Source: Natronococcus roseus
GTDB taxonomy: Archaea; Halobacteriota; Halobacteria; Halobacteriales; Natrialbaceae
DNA length: 64,000 nucleotides
Reading direction: 5' to 3'
Assembly: GCF_043677095.1 (NCBI RefSeq)
Contig: NZ_JBHLJR010000006.1
Span: forward strand, 62,001 to 126,000
The notes under the pieces are model-generated. The model was given only the letters and a program-made list of their open reading frames with translations, searched no databases and was not told the origin of the DNA. The translations under genes were made by a program, and so were the position numbers. Positions 9,374-17,723 of this stretch are shown here, one piece after another (positions within the stretch are counted from its first letter, which is position 1; each line of letters opens with the position of its first letter).

Positions 9374-9409
9374 TATAGCACTATATAGAGGTCATAGCAT
9401 GGTATTTAG
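9374..9409 (+). promoter_or_regulatory. pstB promoter, second copy of the phased ATAG motif
   Basis: ATAG occurs at 9375, 9385 and 9394 and TTAG at 9406, so the spacings (10, 9, 12) are exactly those of the pstS promoter at 6307-6342. TATA box is TATATAG (9382-9388). The element ends 24 bases before ATG 9434, the same distance as at pstS. This supports independent, co-regulated transcription of pstB. Confidence 0.7.
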
Positions 9410-9433
9410 GGATACCACGCCTCCGAAAGCGTG

Positions 9434-10429
9434 ATGAGCGACGAGACGGGCGATCGACGAACCGGGCTACGGTCGACGCTCGCGTCGGTCGGCTCCGACC
9501 GCGGGCGTTTCGCAATAGGTAACTTGCTCAGCACCAATGCCGAGACAACCGGCATGACTGCAAACAGCGGCTCGAAGGCGGCCGAGACGACGGCAGCCGA
9601 ACGAACGACTGACGCTGGCGCCGACTCTGGAGCCGAGATGTCGGCCGCCGACAGACCGCTTGGCTCGCCTCGCGTCGACGACGCGATCATCGAGTCTCGA
9701 GATCTCGACGTCTTCTACGGAGACACGCAGGCCCTTCAGGAGATCAACATGGACATTCCCGAGAAGCAGGTGACGGCCCTCATCGGCCCCTCGGGCTGCG
9801 GGAAGTCCACCTTCCTGCGGTCGATCAACCGGATGAACGACCTGATCGACGTCGCTCGCGTCGAGGGCGAACTCCACTTCCACGGAAAGAATATCTACGA
9901 CGACGACGTCGACCCCGTCGCCCTCCGACGAAAGATCGGCATGGTCTTCCAGAAGCCCAACCCCTTCCCCAAGTCGATCTTCGACAACGTCGCCTACGGA
10001 CTGCGCGTCCAGGGGAAAGACGACGATATCGAGGAGAAGGTTCACCAGGCACTCGAGCGCGCCGCCCTGTTAGACGAGGTCGAAGACCAGTTAGACGAGA
10101 GCGGACTCGATCTCTCGGGCGGGCAACAACAGCGGCTCTGTATCGCCCGCGCGATCGCCACCGACCCCGAGGTCATCCTGATGGACGAGCCCGCCTCGGC
10201 GCTGGACCCGGTCGCGACCTCGAAGATCGAGGACTTAGTCGAGGAACTCGCTCAGGAGTACACCGTCGCGATCGTCACCCACAACATGCAGCAGGCGGCC
10301 CGAATTTCGGACAAGACCGCCGTCTTCCTCACGGGCGGCAGGCTCGTCGAGTTCGACGACACGAACAAAATCTTCGAAAACCCCGAAAGCGACCGCGTCG
10401 AGGACTACATCACCGGCAAGTTCGGGTAG
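9434..10429 (+). CDS. pstB: Phosphate ABC transporter ATP-binding protein
   Basis: ATPase driving phosphate import with PstCA. It shows Walker A GPSGCGKST at residues 118-126, the ABC signature LSGGQQQRL, and Walker B VILMDEPASALDP, plus the PstB-typical MVFQKPNPFPKSIFDNVAYG. PstB proteins are usually about 250-280 residues; this reading gives 331 because of an 85-residue low-complexity head rich in Ala, Thr, Glu and Asp. In-frame ATGs at 9554 and 9638 would give proteins of normal length. The position of the ATAG promoter favours 9434, but the true start is uncertain. The C-terminus ends in the family-typical IFENPESDRVEDYITGKFG. Confidence 0.92.
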   Translation: MSDETGDRRTGLRSTLASVGSDRGRFAIGNLLSTNAETTGMTANSGSKAAETTAAERTTDAGADSGAEMSAADRPLGSPRVDDAIIESRDLDVFYGDTQALQEINMDIPEKQVTALIGPSGCGKSTFLRSINRMNDLIDVARVEGELHFHGKNIYDDDVDPVALRRKIGMVFQKPNPFPKSIFDNVAYGLRVQGKDDDIEEKVHQALERAALLDEVEDQLDESGLDLSGGQQQRLCIARAIATDPEVILMDEPASALDPVATSKIEDLVEELAQEYTVAIVTHNMQQAARISDKTAVFLTGGRLVEFDDTNKIFENPESDRVEDYITGKFG

Positions 10430-10502
10430 CTCGCGACCGACACCGCGAACGGCTGGCGATGCAGGTATCGCGCTTTTCGGTCTCGTCTTCTAACTCCGGT
10501 GT

Positions 10503-11507
10503 ATGGATATCGGACTCGGACTGCTCACCGCCCAGCAGCGCCCCGACGACGACCGGTCGACGAACGAGGTGTACGAAGACCTTCTGAGGATCGTCGAAAC
10601 CGCCGACGAGGCCGGCCTCGAGAGCGTCTGGACCTCGGAGCACCACTTCACCGACGACGGCTACCTCTCGGGGACCGTGCCGACGCTCGCCGCCCTCGCC
10701 GGCCGCACCGACGAGATCACGGTCGGGTCGGCCGTCGGACTCGCACCCCTGTACGACTCGGTTCGCCTCGCCGAGGACGCCGCGACGATCGACGCCCTGT
10801 CGGGCGGGCGGTTGACGCTCGGGCTCTCGATCGGTTACTGGGATCGAGAGTTCGAGAACTTCGGCGTGCCAAAGGACGAACGGACGGACCGAACCGAGGA
10901 CGCGATCCGCGTGCTGCGAAACGCCTGGGAGCCGGGGCCGCTCGAGTACGACCCCGACCACCACGCGATCGATCCCGGGACCGAAGTGACGCCGACGCCC
11001 GACGAGGCGCCCCCGATCGTTCTCGGCGGGCTCGCGAAACCCGCGGTCAGGCGCGCGGCCCGGATGGCCGACGGCTGGTGTGCGAACGAGATGCTGTCGC
11101 TCGACGACATCGAGACCAGGATGGCCGACATCCGACAGGTCCGCGAGGAGGAGGGGATCGACGGGGAGTTCACGACGTACGTGATTCGCTACGGCTTCGT
11201 CGCCGACTCCGAGGACGAGGCCTGGGAGCGGATGCGTGACGGCTACTTCTACCAGCAACGAAAGTACGCCGAGTGGATGGGCGAGGAAGACGTCAGCGAC
11301 GGCCTCTCCGAGGAGAAGAAGGCGCAGCTCAGGGAGGACGCGATCGTCGGCACCCCCGAGCAGGTCCGCGAGGAGCTCGAGACCTACCGGGAGCGGTTGG
11401 GCGACGACGTCCACCTCATCTTCCGGTCGTACTGTCCCGGTGCCGGAACCGACGCGATCCGCGAGTCGGTCGACCGACTGGGACGTGAGGTCGCGCCCGA
11501 ACTCTGA
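10503..11507 (+). CDS. LLM-class, F420-dependent-type oxidoreductase
   Basis: Luciferase-like monooxygenase fold (TIM barrel). The 334 residues show the family landmarks VWTSEHHFTDDGYLSGTVPT near residues 40-60, AEDAATIDALSGGRLTLGLS near 85-105, and APPIVLGGLAKPAVRRAARM near 165-185. Haloarchaea make coenzyme F420, and members like this are usually F420-dependent, but flavin dependence cannot be excluded and the substrate is unknown. It lies between pstB and a second phoU on the same strand, with gaps of 73 and 85 bases, so a link to phosphate starvation is possible but unproven. Confidence 0.82.
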   Translation: MDIGLGLLTAQQRPDDDRSTNEVYEDLLRIVETADEAGLESVWTSEHHFTDDGYLSGTVPTLAALAGRTDEITVGSAVGLAPLYDSVRLAEDAATIDALSGGRLTLGLSIGYWDREFENFGVPKDERTDRTEDAIRVLRNAWEPGPLEYDPDHHAIDPGTEVTPTPDEAPPIVLGGLAKPAVRRAARMADGWCANEMLSLDDIETRMADIRQVREEEGIDGEFTTYVIRYGFVADSEDEAWERMRDGYFYQQRKYAEWMGEEDVSDGLSEEKKAQLREDAIVGTPEQVREELETYRERLGDDVHLIFRSYCPGAGTDAIRESVDRLGREVAPEL

Positions 11508-11592
11508 GCAGGAGCGCGGCACGGTGCGAACCGTCGAACGGCCGGCTCACCCGAGCACAAGGTATATCTTCGCCCGCACGGGTGCCTGAACC

Positions 11593-12264
11593 ATGGCAAG
11601 AAAGTCGTATCAGGAGAAACTCACGGAGCTCCGAGAGGACGTCCTCTACATGAGCGAGGTCGTCATGGAGCGGCTCCGAATGGGACTGTCCGCCCTCGAG
11701 CAGAAGGACACGGAGCTCGCCACCCAGGTCATGGAGGGCGACAGCGAGGTCAACGAGCTGTACCTCGAGCTCGAGCAGGAGTGTATCGAGCTGCTGGCGC
11801 TCCAACAACCCGTCGCCAGCGACCTGCGCTTTATCGCCTCGACCTTCAAGATCATCACCGACCTGGAGCGGATCGGGGATCTCGCGGTCAACCTCGGCGA
11901 GTACACCCACGAGGCCGAACACGACCGGTTCCCCGACGTCGACGTGCAAGCGATGGGCGAGCTAACCCTCGAGATGATCGAGGACGCGATGCTCGCGTAC
12001 GACGAGGAGGACACCGACGCCTGTCGGGAGCTCGCGGAGCGCGACGACGATGTCGATCAGTTCGCCGAGCGGGCAAGCGGGGTCGTCGTCCGGGACCTGA
12101 TCGAGCGGGAGCTCGACTCTCCCGACGAAGTCGAGCGGATCCTGCAGGACGTCTCGCGGCTGCTGTTGACGATCCGGGACTTAGAGCGGGTCGGCGACCA
12201 CGCGGTCAACATCGCCGCCCGCACTCTCTACATGGTCGAGAACGACGACGAACTCATCTACTGA
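11593..12264 (+). CDS. phoU: Phosphate signalling protein PhoU, canonical two-domain form
   Basis: A 223-residue PhoU made of two three-helix repeats, without a DNA-binding head. Each half carries the acidic metal-binding type motif: FKIITDLERIGDLAVNLGEY near residues 90-110 and LLLTIRDLERVGDHAVNIAA near 193-212. Canonical PhoU damps Pst transport when phosphate is sufficient. A GGTATATC box at about 11556-11563 lies some 30 bases before the ATG. Together with the AbrB-PhoU protein this gives the locus two PhoU proteins of different architecture: one likely contacts the transporter, the other DNA. Confidence 0.92.
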   Translation: MARKSYQEKLTELREDVLYMSEVVMERLRMGLSALEQKDTELATQVMEGDSEVNELYLELEQECIELLALQQPVASDLRFIASTFKIITDLERIGDLAVNLGEYTHEAEHDRFPDVDVQAMGELTLEMIEDAMLAYDEEDTDACRELAERDDDVDQFAERASGVVVRDLIERELDSPDEVERILQDVSRLLLTIRDLERVGDHAVNIAARTLYMVENDDELIY

Positions 12265-12343
12265 CTCGGTCTCACGCACCGTTCGCCGAAGACAGTACTC
12301 AACTGAAAATTCATATCGGGAGACGAGACAGTTCGAACCATGG

Positions 12344-12778
12344 ATGACCGAACTCCGATCCGTTAGTCGACGTGACGTCCTCGGCAGTGGCGCGACCGTC
12401 GCTGCCGCCGTAACCGGTGGCTGTCTCGGACGAGCGTCCAGCGAGTCAAGCAGGGAGTGTTCGTTCCCGAACGAGACGCCGTTCGAGACCGAGGCGATCA
12501 GTCAACTGACGGTTCGGTCCGAACGTCTCACGGCCGATTCGGAGACCGACTTCGGAATCAGCGTCGTCCTCGAGACGGATCCCGACTCGGTCGACCTCGT
12601 CGAGGTCAGAGCGACGGACGGACCCATCCGAGCCGCGACGGCGGTCACCGAGGCCGAGACGACGATCACCTGGCGGCACGGTTCGGAACCGCCGTCCGGC
12701 GTTCGCTACGACCTGTACGCGCGCTTGAAGGGGGAGACCGTCGACCGATCGACTATCGCGGCGACCTGTTTCGGCTGA
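12344..12778 (+). CDS. Tat-exported lipoprotein of unknown function
   Basis: A 144-residue protein with a Tat signal (SVSRRDVLGSGATVAAAVTG) and lipobox TGGC, Cys27 being the probable lipid attachment site. The mature domain of about 115 residues looks like a beta-rich immunoglobulin-type fold (alternating hydrophobic strands, for example DFGISVVLETDPDSVDLVEV). No enzymatic motif is visible. A TATA-like TTCATATC (12310-12317) lies about 30 bases upstream, consistent with leaderless transcription from ATG 12344. Function unknown. Confidence 0.72.
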   Translation: MTELRSVSRRDVLGSGATVAAAVTGGCLGRASSESSRECSFPNETPFETEAISQLTVRSERLTADSETDFGISVVLETDPDSVDLVEVRATDGPIRAATAVTEAETTITWRHGSEPPSGVRYDLYARLKGETVDRSTIAATCFG

Positions 12779-12835
12779 CGGAGCGTCTGTAGCGAACGTT
12801 CTCATCCAACCCCTTGACCCTCGACGCACCGACGA

Positions 12836-13225
12836 CTACCGACTCGCCCTCGACGATTGGGTTCGCCGCTCCGGGACGCCCGTCAGCAGCTGCGCCGTGT
12901 CGACGACGTTTCGCGTCTCGAGCAACACCTCGGCGGCCTGGCGGACCGTGAACTCGGCCTCGAGTTCGACGCCGTGACACCGCGCGTAACACTCGAGCCA
13001 GTCGTTCATCGCCCGCTCTATGGCCGCGAACTCGGCTTCCGAGAACGCGACCAGCCGTCCTCCCGTCCGGGCCTCGACGTAACACCAGATCGCCTGCCCC
13101 GCCCCTTCGCGGAGGTACTCGCGGGCGGCTTCAGGGTCAGCGGCCGAATCGTGCGTCTCGAGGCGTTCCCGGTCGCGTTCGGCCCGCCGGGCGAGCGCGG
13201 CGATCCTGGGTCCGTACCGGCTCAT
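12836..13225 (-). CDS. Conserved hypothetical protein, last gene of the etf-fixC operon
   Basis: A 129-residue, mostly helical soluble protein starting MSRYGPRIAALARRAERDRE. It has two cysteines in AIWCYVEARTGGR and LECYARCHGVELE but no recognised cofactor motif. Its ATG shares one base with the fixC stop codon (TAATG), so it is translationally coupled and belongs to the operon. A role in assembly or regulation of the ETF dehydrogenase is an inference from position only. The longer open frame reading through from 14329 is antisense-type noise in the fixC region and was not used. Confidence 0.7.
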   Translation of the reverse strand: MSRYGPRIAALARRAERDRERLETHDSAADPEAAREYLREGAGQAIWCYVEARTGGRLVAFSEAEFAAIERAMNDWLECYARCHGVELEAEFTVRQAAEVLLETRNVVDTAQLLTGVPERRTQSSRASR

Positions 13226-14949
13226 TACCCTTCGCGGTACTCGACGCCCTTCCCGCCGCGGGGGTGCTCCCAGGCGGTGTCGGCGACGATCGCGCAGGTC
13301 CCACACTCCACGCAGGGCTGGGTGTCGAGGCTGACGACGGTCTCCTCGTCGCCGTTCGTCTTCACCTGCTCCGTGCGGTAACACCCCCCGCCGAACGCCT
13401 CGGCGCTGACGGGGCAGGCGTAGACGGCGGCCCCGCTGGCTTCCGCGGAGTCGTCGCGCAGCTCGATGTGGGGGTTGCCGACGTCGGTGTCGTATGTGAG
13501 GTCGCCGATCCGTTCCTCGAGGCTCGGCGGCTCGGCATCGTTCTTCCAGCGGATGCTCTTGCCGCGGGCCTCGCCGATCACCGTCGGCACCGTCGTGTAC
13601 CCGGTCCGGGTGTCGGGCAGCATCGACACCAGAAACGGCGAGTTGTACGCCCGCTCGAGAACCCGATCGGCGAGCGAGTTCCCGAGCGCGACGCTGCCGA
13701 GCGGGGACTCGAGGACCCGATCCACGACGTTCGTGACCGCATCGCGCTCGCCGACGGTTCGAGCGAGGTCGTACTGTTTCGGGCGAAGCTTGGCCATCGT
13801 CCCCGAGTCCTCGAGCAGCTTCGCGTAGCGCCGTCCCGCGGCCTCGGGGTCGGCGTTGCCCCGCGTGATCGCGAAGGCGTCGGCCGCCAGCGCGCCGGCC
13901 GTGACGGCGTGGTTCATCCCCTTGATGATCGGGCCCTGGGCCTGCATCTGGCCGGCGGCGTCCCCGACCAGCACCAGGCGATCCCGATAGGGTTCGCGGT
14001 GGGCGACCTTCTTCGAGTCGGGGACGAGCTTCGCGGCGTACTCCCGCTCGTCGTACCCGTCGCCGATCCAGTGGGCCATCACGGGGTGGGTCAGCAGGGC
14101 GTCGAGCAGCTCGTGGGGCTCGGCCCGCTGGGCGACGAGGCTGTCGAGGTGGAAGACGGTCCCGATCGACAGCGACTCCTCGTTCGTGTAGAGAAAGCCC
14201 CCGCCCCGGACGTCCTCGAAGAGGTCGCCCGAGAACAGGTGGGCGACGCCCTCGTCGTCGTCGATTCCGAACCGGTGGTTGACCGCCTCGGGGTCCATGT
14301 CGACGACGGCTTTGACGCCCTGGAACCACTCGTCGGGCTCCTCCCAGTCCATGAGGCCGGCCTCGCGGGCCAGCTCGGAGTTGACGCCGTCGGCGGCGAC
14401 GATCAGGTCGGCCTCGATCGGATCCAGCTCGTCACAGGTGACGCCGATAATTTCACTGTCTCGCGGGCTTCGCCCGCTCGACTTTTCCGAGGGTCGCACG
14501 CGACCCTCGCTATCTTCTCGGAGGAGGCCGTTCACCCGCACGTTCGTCAACACGCCGCCGCCCGTCTCGCTGGTCTTCTCGTGGACTCGGGCCTCGAGCC
14601 AGGAGTCCATCTTCCGGCGGAGCACGGCGTCACACCAGTCGGTGTCGTGCTCGTGGAGGTCGGTCAGGTCGTAGGTCTTGACCTTGTCGCCGGCGATGTT
14701 GTGGATCCGGTAGTCGGTGACGGGGCGTTCGGCCGCCTTCTCGCGGAAGCCGTCGAACAGGTCGTCGATCGTGTAGGGGGCCGAGTCCTCGGCGTAGATC
14801 AGCCCGCCGGAGACGTTCTTCGAGCCCGCCTTGACGCCCCGCTCGAGGACGAGCGTCTCGACGCCGTGTTCGGCGAGCCTGGCCGCAGCGGCTGCGCCGC
14901 CTGGGCCGCAGCCGACGACGACGGCCTCGTAGTGCTCTCGTTCGGTCAT
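13225..14949 (-). CDS. fixC: ETF:quinone oxidoreductase-like flavoprotein, FixC-FixX fusion
   Basis: Membrane-associated FAD enzyme passing electrons from electron-transfer flavoprotein to the quinone pool. The 574 residues start with the FAD dinucleotide motif VVVGCGPGGAAAAARLAEHG and contain the second FAD motif RLVLVGDAAGQMQAQGPIIKG near residue 330. The C-terminal 70 residues resemble FixX ferredoxin: CPVSAEAFGGGCY and PCVECGTC followed by WEHPRGGKGVEYR, giving five cysteines for one [4Fe-4S] cluster. FixC and FixX are separate proteins in many bacteria but fused here. Residues about 145-164 are an in-frame insertion encoded by a pair of perfect DNA palindromes (see repeat 14463-14509). 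Start overlaps etfA by four bases; stop overlaps the next gene by one. Confidence 0.9.
   Translation of the reverse strand: MTEREHYEAVVVGCGPGGAAAAARLAEHGVETLVLERGVKAGSKNVSGGLIYAEDSAPYTIDDLFDGFREKAAERPVTDYRIHNIAGDKVKTYDLTDLHEHDTDWCDAVLRRKMDSWLEARVHEKTSETGGGVLTNVRVNGLLREDSEGRVRPSEKSSGRSPRDSEIIGVTCDELDPIEADLIVAADGVNSELAREAGLMDWEEPDEWFQGVKAVVDMDPEAVNHRFGIDDDEGVAHLFSGDLFEDVRGGGFLYTNEESLSIGTVFHLDSLVAQRAEPHELLDALLTHPVMAHWIGDGYDEREYAAKLVPDSKKVAHREPYRDRLVLVGDAAGQMQAQGPIIKGMNHAVTAGALAADAFAITRGNADPEAAGRRYAKLLEDSGTMAKLRPKQYDLARTVGERDAVTNVVDRVLESPLGSVALGNSLADRVLERAYNSPFLVSMLPDTRTGYTTVPTVIGEARGKSIRWKNDAEPPSLEERIGDLTYDTDVGNPHIELRDDSAEASGAAVYACPVSAEAFGGGCYRTEQVKTNGDEETVVSLDTQPCVECGTCAIVADTAWEHPRGGKGVEYREG
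14463..14509. repeat. Double palindromic element inserted in frame in fixC
   Basis: Two perfect inverted repeats lie side by side: GCGGGC-TTC-GCCCGC (14463-14477) and CGAGGGTCGC-AC-GCGACCCTCG (14488-14509). They encode the residues SEGRVRPSEKSSGRSPRDSE, a Ser/Arg/Gly-rich stretch unlike the acidic protein around it, in a loop before the conserved IIGVTCDELDP segment. This looks like a small mobile or amplifiable palindromic element that has been tolerated in a coding sequence. Confidence 0.75.
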
Positions 14950-16529
14950 CGCTCCTCACCTCCGCTCCCGTCGGCGACGGCCTCGAGCCTCGTCTCCCCG
15001 GATTCGACCGCTGCCGTGAGTCTGGGCAGCACCTCGAACAGGTCGCCCTCGACGTAGTAGTCGCTGAAGTCCCGGATCCTGGCGTCGGGGTCGGTGTTGA
15101 TCGCGACGATGGTATCGGACTCGTCCATTCCGACCTTGTGCTGGACCGCCCCGGAGACGCCCGCGGCGATGTAGAGGTCGGGGGCGACGACCTGACCGGT
15201 CTCGCCGATCTGGCGTTCTTCCTTCGAGTACTCCTCGACGTGACCCTCGAACTGGTAGGCCGAGGTGACGATCCCTCGCGTGATGCCGAGTTCGGCGTCC
15301 TCGAAAGCGTCGACGAGGTCGAGCCCGAGTTCCATTCCTCTGGTGGGGTCGTCGGCGATCCCCCGACCGAGACAGACGATCACCTCGTGGCCAGCCAGGT
15401 CGATCCCGGCCTCGAGCCGATCGTGTTCGGCGATCTCGACGCGGAACCAGTCCTCGTCGAGCTCCATGTCGTGTTCGATCACGAGTCCCTCCCGATCGTA
15501 GTCGGGTTCGATCGGGTCGAAGCTGCCCGGAATGATCGAGGCCCCCTGCGGATGGAAGTCCCGCCCGGGGTTGTCGAGACAGAGAATCGTCGAGTACTCG
15601 AACCCCGAGAAGTCCGGGCGTTTCATGTGCAGGACCTTCTCGAAGGTCTTCTTGACGCCCGGCTCGCCGGTCTTCACCGGATTCGAGACCTCGTTCTCCT
15701 CGATGTAGAGGTCCGAACAGTCCGAGGCGAGCCCGGAGTCGAGCTCCGCCTGGACCTTCGCCGAGAGGTCCCGACCGTTGTTCGTCGCCGGAAATAGGAC
15801 GTAGCGGGGCTCGTCGTACTCGCGCCAGTCGGTACTCTCGATCGTCCCCTGGCCGCGAGCCATGTGGGCCGCGATCTCCGTGTAGGGTTTGTGCAGGAAC
15901 CGTTCGAGACGAGTATCGTCGTGGTAGACCGCGACGTCGGCGCCGTAGGCGATACACTCCTCGGCCAAGTTCTCGCAGTCGTCGCCCATCAGGAAGGCGA
16001 CGACGCGCTCCTCGCTTCCGTAGTCGTCCTCGAACTGGTCCATCAGCTCCCGGGCCTTGCCGAGCATCTCCCGGGAGACCTCGAGCAGCGCTCCCTGCTG
16101 GGTCTCGCAGAACACCCACATGTCGGCGTACTCGCCGCCGTCGAGCGCCCGAACGTGTCTCTTGTCCCGCGTCGGGTGGGAGAGTCCGTCGTCCTCTTCC
16201 TCGCCCTCGGCTGCCGATTCGTCGTCCGCGCCTGCGTCTTCGTCTCCTTCGTCGACCTCCTCTACCTCCTCGCCTTCCGCTTCGTCGCCGACGTCTTCTT
16301 TCGTCTCCTCGTACTCGCCTTCCGTCTCGGTGTCACCCTCGAGCCCCTCGGCGTCGCCCGCTTCGCCGAGCGCCTCGAGCCGGCGGTGGATCGCCTCGCG
16401 GGCGGTCTTGCGGTTCTTGCCCGCCTGTTCGGCCTCGAGGACCGTCTGCAGTTCGTCGACGTCGTCGAGCGTCTCGAGCTCCTCGCCCAGTTCGTCGGCC
16501 GTGTACTCGTCGGGATCGAGTGCCATCAT
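14946..16529 (-). CDS. etfA: Electron transfer flavoprotein alpha subunit with acidic N-terminal extension
   Basis: FAD-carrying ETF subunit (FixB type), pairing with the EtfB encoded just upstream. The C-terminal FAD domain is clear: ITRGIVTSAYQFEGHV, then GQVVAPDLYIAAGVSGAVQH and IVAINTDPDARI near residues 400-480. The protein is 527 residues against about 320 for ordinary EtfA. The extra 120 residues comprise a short helical module (EYTADELGEELETLDDVDEL, reminiscent of SAP/HeH helix-loop-helix domains) and a linker of about 50 residues that is nearly all Glu, Asp, Gly and Ala. ATG 16529 overlaps the etfB stop by one base (TAATG); a strong GGAGGTGA ribosome binding site precedes it. ATG 16526 is an equal alternative. 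Confidence 0.9.
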   Translation of the reverse strand: MMALDPDEYTADELGEELETLDDVDELQTVLEAEQAGKNRKTAREAIHRRLEALGEAGDAEGLEGDTETEGEYEETKEDVGDEAEGEEVEEVDEGDEDAGADDESAAEGEEEDDGLSHPTRDKRHVRALDGGEYADMWVFCETQQGALLEVSREMLGKARELMDQFEDDYGSEERVVAFLMGDDCENLAEECIAYGADVAVYHDDTRLERFLHKPYTEIAAHMARGQGTIESTDWREYDEPRYVLFPATNNGRDLSAKVQAELDSGLASDCSDLYIEENEVSNPVKTGEPGVKKTFEKVLHMKRPDFSGFEYSTILCLDNPGRDFHPQGASIIPGSFDPIEPDYDREGLVIEHDMELDEDWFRVEIAEHDRLEAGIDLAGHEVIVCLGRGIADDPTRGMELGLDLVDAFEDAELGITRGIVTSAYQFEGHVEEYSKEERQIGETGQVVAPDLYIAAGVSGAVQHKVGMDESDTIVAINTDPDARIRDFSDYYVEGDLFEVLPRLTAAVESGETRLEAVADGSGGEER

Positions 16530-17392
16530 TAGTCACCTCCAGCAAACGGGTGTAGTTCCTCGAGGACGGGCTCCATCGCCGCACCGTCGTCGGGATCGAT
16601 CACCGTCGCCTCCCGCTCGGAGGGCGCCTTCGGGATCGGGTCCACCGAGGAGACGATCGTCGGCGAGCCGTCGAGCCCGATGTAGTCTGGATCGAGATTG
16701 AGATCGGCGTGATCCCACGTCGTCAGGTGCTCGTCGTGCTCGGCGGCCCGCTCTTGTGTCTCCGCCCGAAGCCGTTTGTGGGTCAACCTGTGGGCGGCCT
16801 TCCGGTAGGTCGGTTCGAACTCGGGATCAGTGACGACCATACAGGGCAGGGGCGCCTCGACGGTTTCGATTTCGTCGACGTCGCCCTCGACGAGTCGCTT
16901 CGCCCGAAGTCGGCGTTCGTCGGGGTCGATATCCAGCGCGATGACGTGGGTGACGATCGGCCACTCGAGGGCCCAGCACGTCTGGGGCCCGGTCTGGCCG
17001 GTCTCTCCGTCAGCGGTTTTGAACCCCGCGAAGACGAGGTCGACGTCGGCGACCTCCTCACGGTACTTCTCGATCCCCGAGCTGACGGTGATCGCCGTCG
17101 CCCACGTGTCGGAGGCCGCGAGCTCCCGGTCCGAGAGCAGGTAGCTGTCGTCGGTGTACACTGACTCCATCGCCCCCTCGAGCACCTCGGCGTAGCCGGG
17201 CGGCCCCATGCTCATCCCGCTGACGTGACCCCCGTGTCGGACTCGAGTCTGGAGCGCCGCCTCGAGCGCGAACGCGTCGTTCGGGTTCATCACCGTCGGC
17301 GTCTTCCCCCGTTCCAGGTGGCCGTCCTCGTCGAAGGAGACCGCGCCCTCCGAGAAGTCCGGCACGCCCTTCGTCAACACGATCGATCGCAC
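16529..17392 (-). CDS. etfB: Electron transfer flavoprotein beta subunit
   Basis: AMP-binding ETF subunit (FixA type), first gene of the operon etfB-etfA-fixCX-hypothetical. Motifs include IVLTKGVPDF at the N-terminus, MNPNDAFALEAAL near residue 38, and VDLVFAGFKTADGETGQTGPQTCWAL, the conserved beta-subunit loop. The start is GTG 17392, giving 287 residues: it is preceded by a GAGGGGTGAG ribosome binding site, and a TATA box (17458-17469, CTTAATAG on the minus strand) excludes the longer frame from 17458. The operon would send electrons from unknown acyl-CoA or amine dehydrogenases to quinone through FixC. Confidence 0.88.
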   Translation of the reverse strand: MRSIVLTKGVPDFSEGAVSFDEDGHLERGKTPTVMNPNDAFALEAALQTRVRHGGHVSGMSMGPPGYAEVLEGAMESVYTDDSYLLSDRELAASDTWATAITVSSGIEKYREEVADVDLVFAGFKTADGETGQTGPQTCWALEWPIVTHVIALDIDPDERRLRAKRLVEGDVDEIETVEAPLPCMVVTDPEFEPTYRKAAHRLTHKRLRAETQERAAEHDEHLTTWDHADLNLDPDYIGLDGSPTIVSSVDPIPKAPSEREATVIDPDDGAAMEPVLEELHPFAGGD

Positions 17393-17723
17393 GATCTCAC
17401 CCCTCTTTGGTAGCTGCTCTCTCGCACCATACTCGACTCGTGCTAACGCAACTGACACTATTAAGAATGCGGGGTCGAAATCGCCGGGAGAGAGAACGGG
17501 TGAACGGGCGTCCGAGACGCCGAAACCGCTCGGTCGAGAGCTTGAAACTCGCCGATTCCGGCTCGAATCGTCGTTCTCGAGCGATCGAGTCGCGATCGGT
17601 GCACCCGTAGAAGCGGCCCAACCGATCGTCGTCCGGTTCCTCCCGGTGGAGAACGCCAGGCCTCGGTCTCACTGCTCGAACTGTTCCGAAAGCGAATCCC
17701 CGTCGCCCGCGATCGCGTCCCGA
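17393..17723 (-). promoter_or_regulatory. etfB promoter and otherwise empty intergenic region
   Basis: The minus-strand box CATTCTTAATAG (17458-17469) is placed for a transcription start near 17435 and a leader of about 43 bases carrying a Shine-Dalgarno-like sequence before GTG 17392. From 17470 to 17723 I see no convincing gene, hairpin or repeat. Confidence 0.5.

Noticed and set aside
13264..15057. Nearly 600-codon plus-strand frame across fixC
   Set aside because: A shadow of the fixC gene: composition is rich in Arg/Val/Gly/Asp repeats without motifs, while the minus strand encodes a recognisable flavoprotein.
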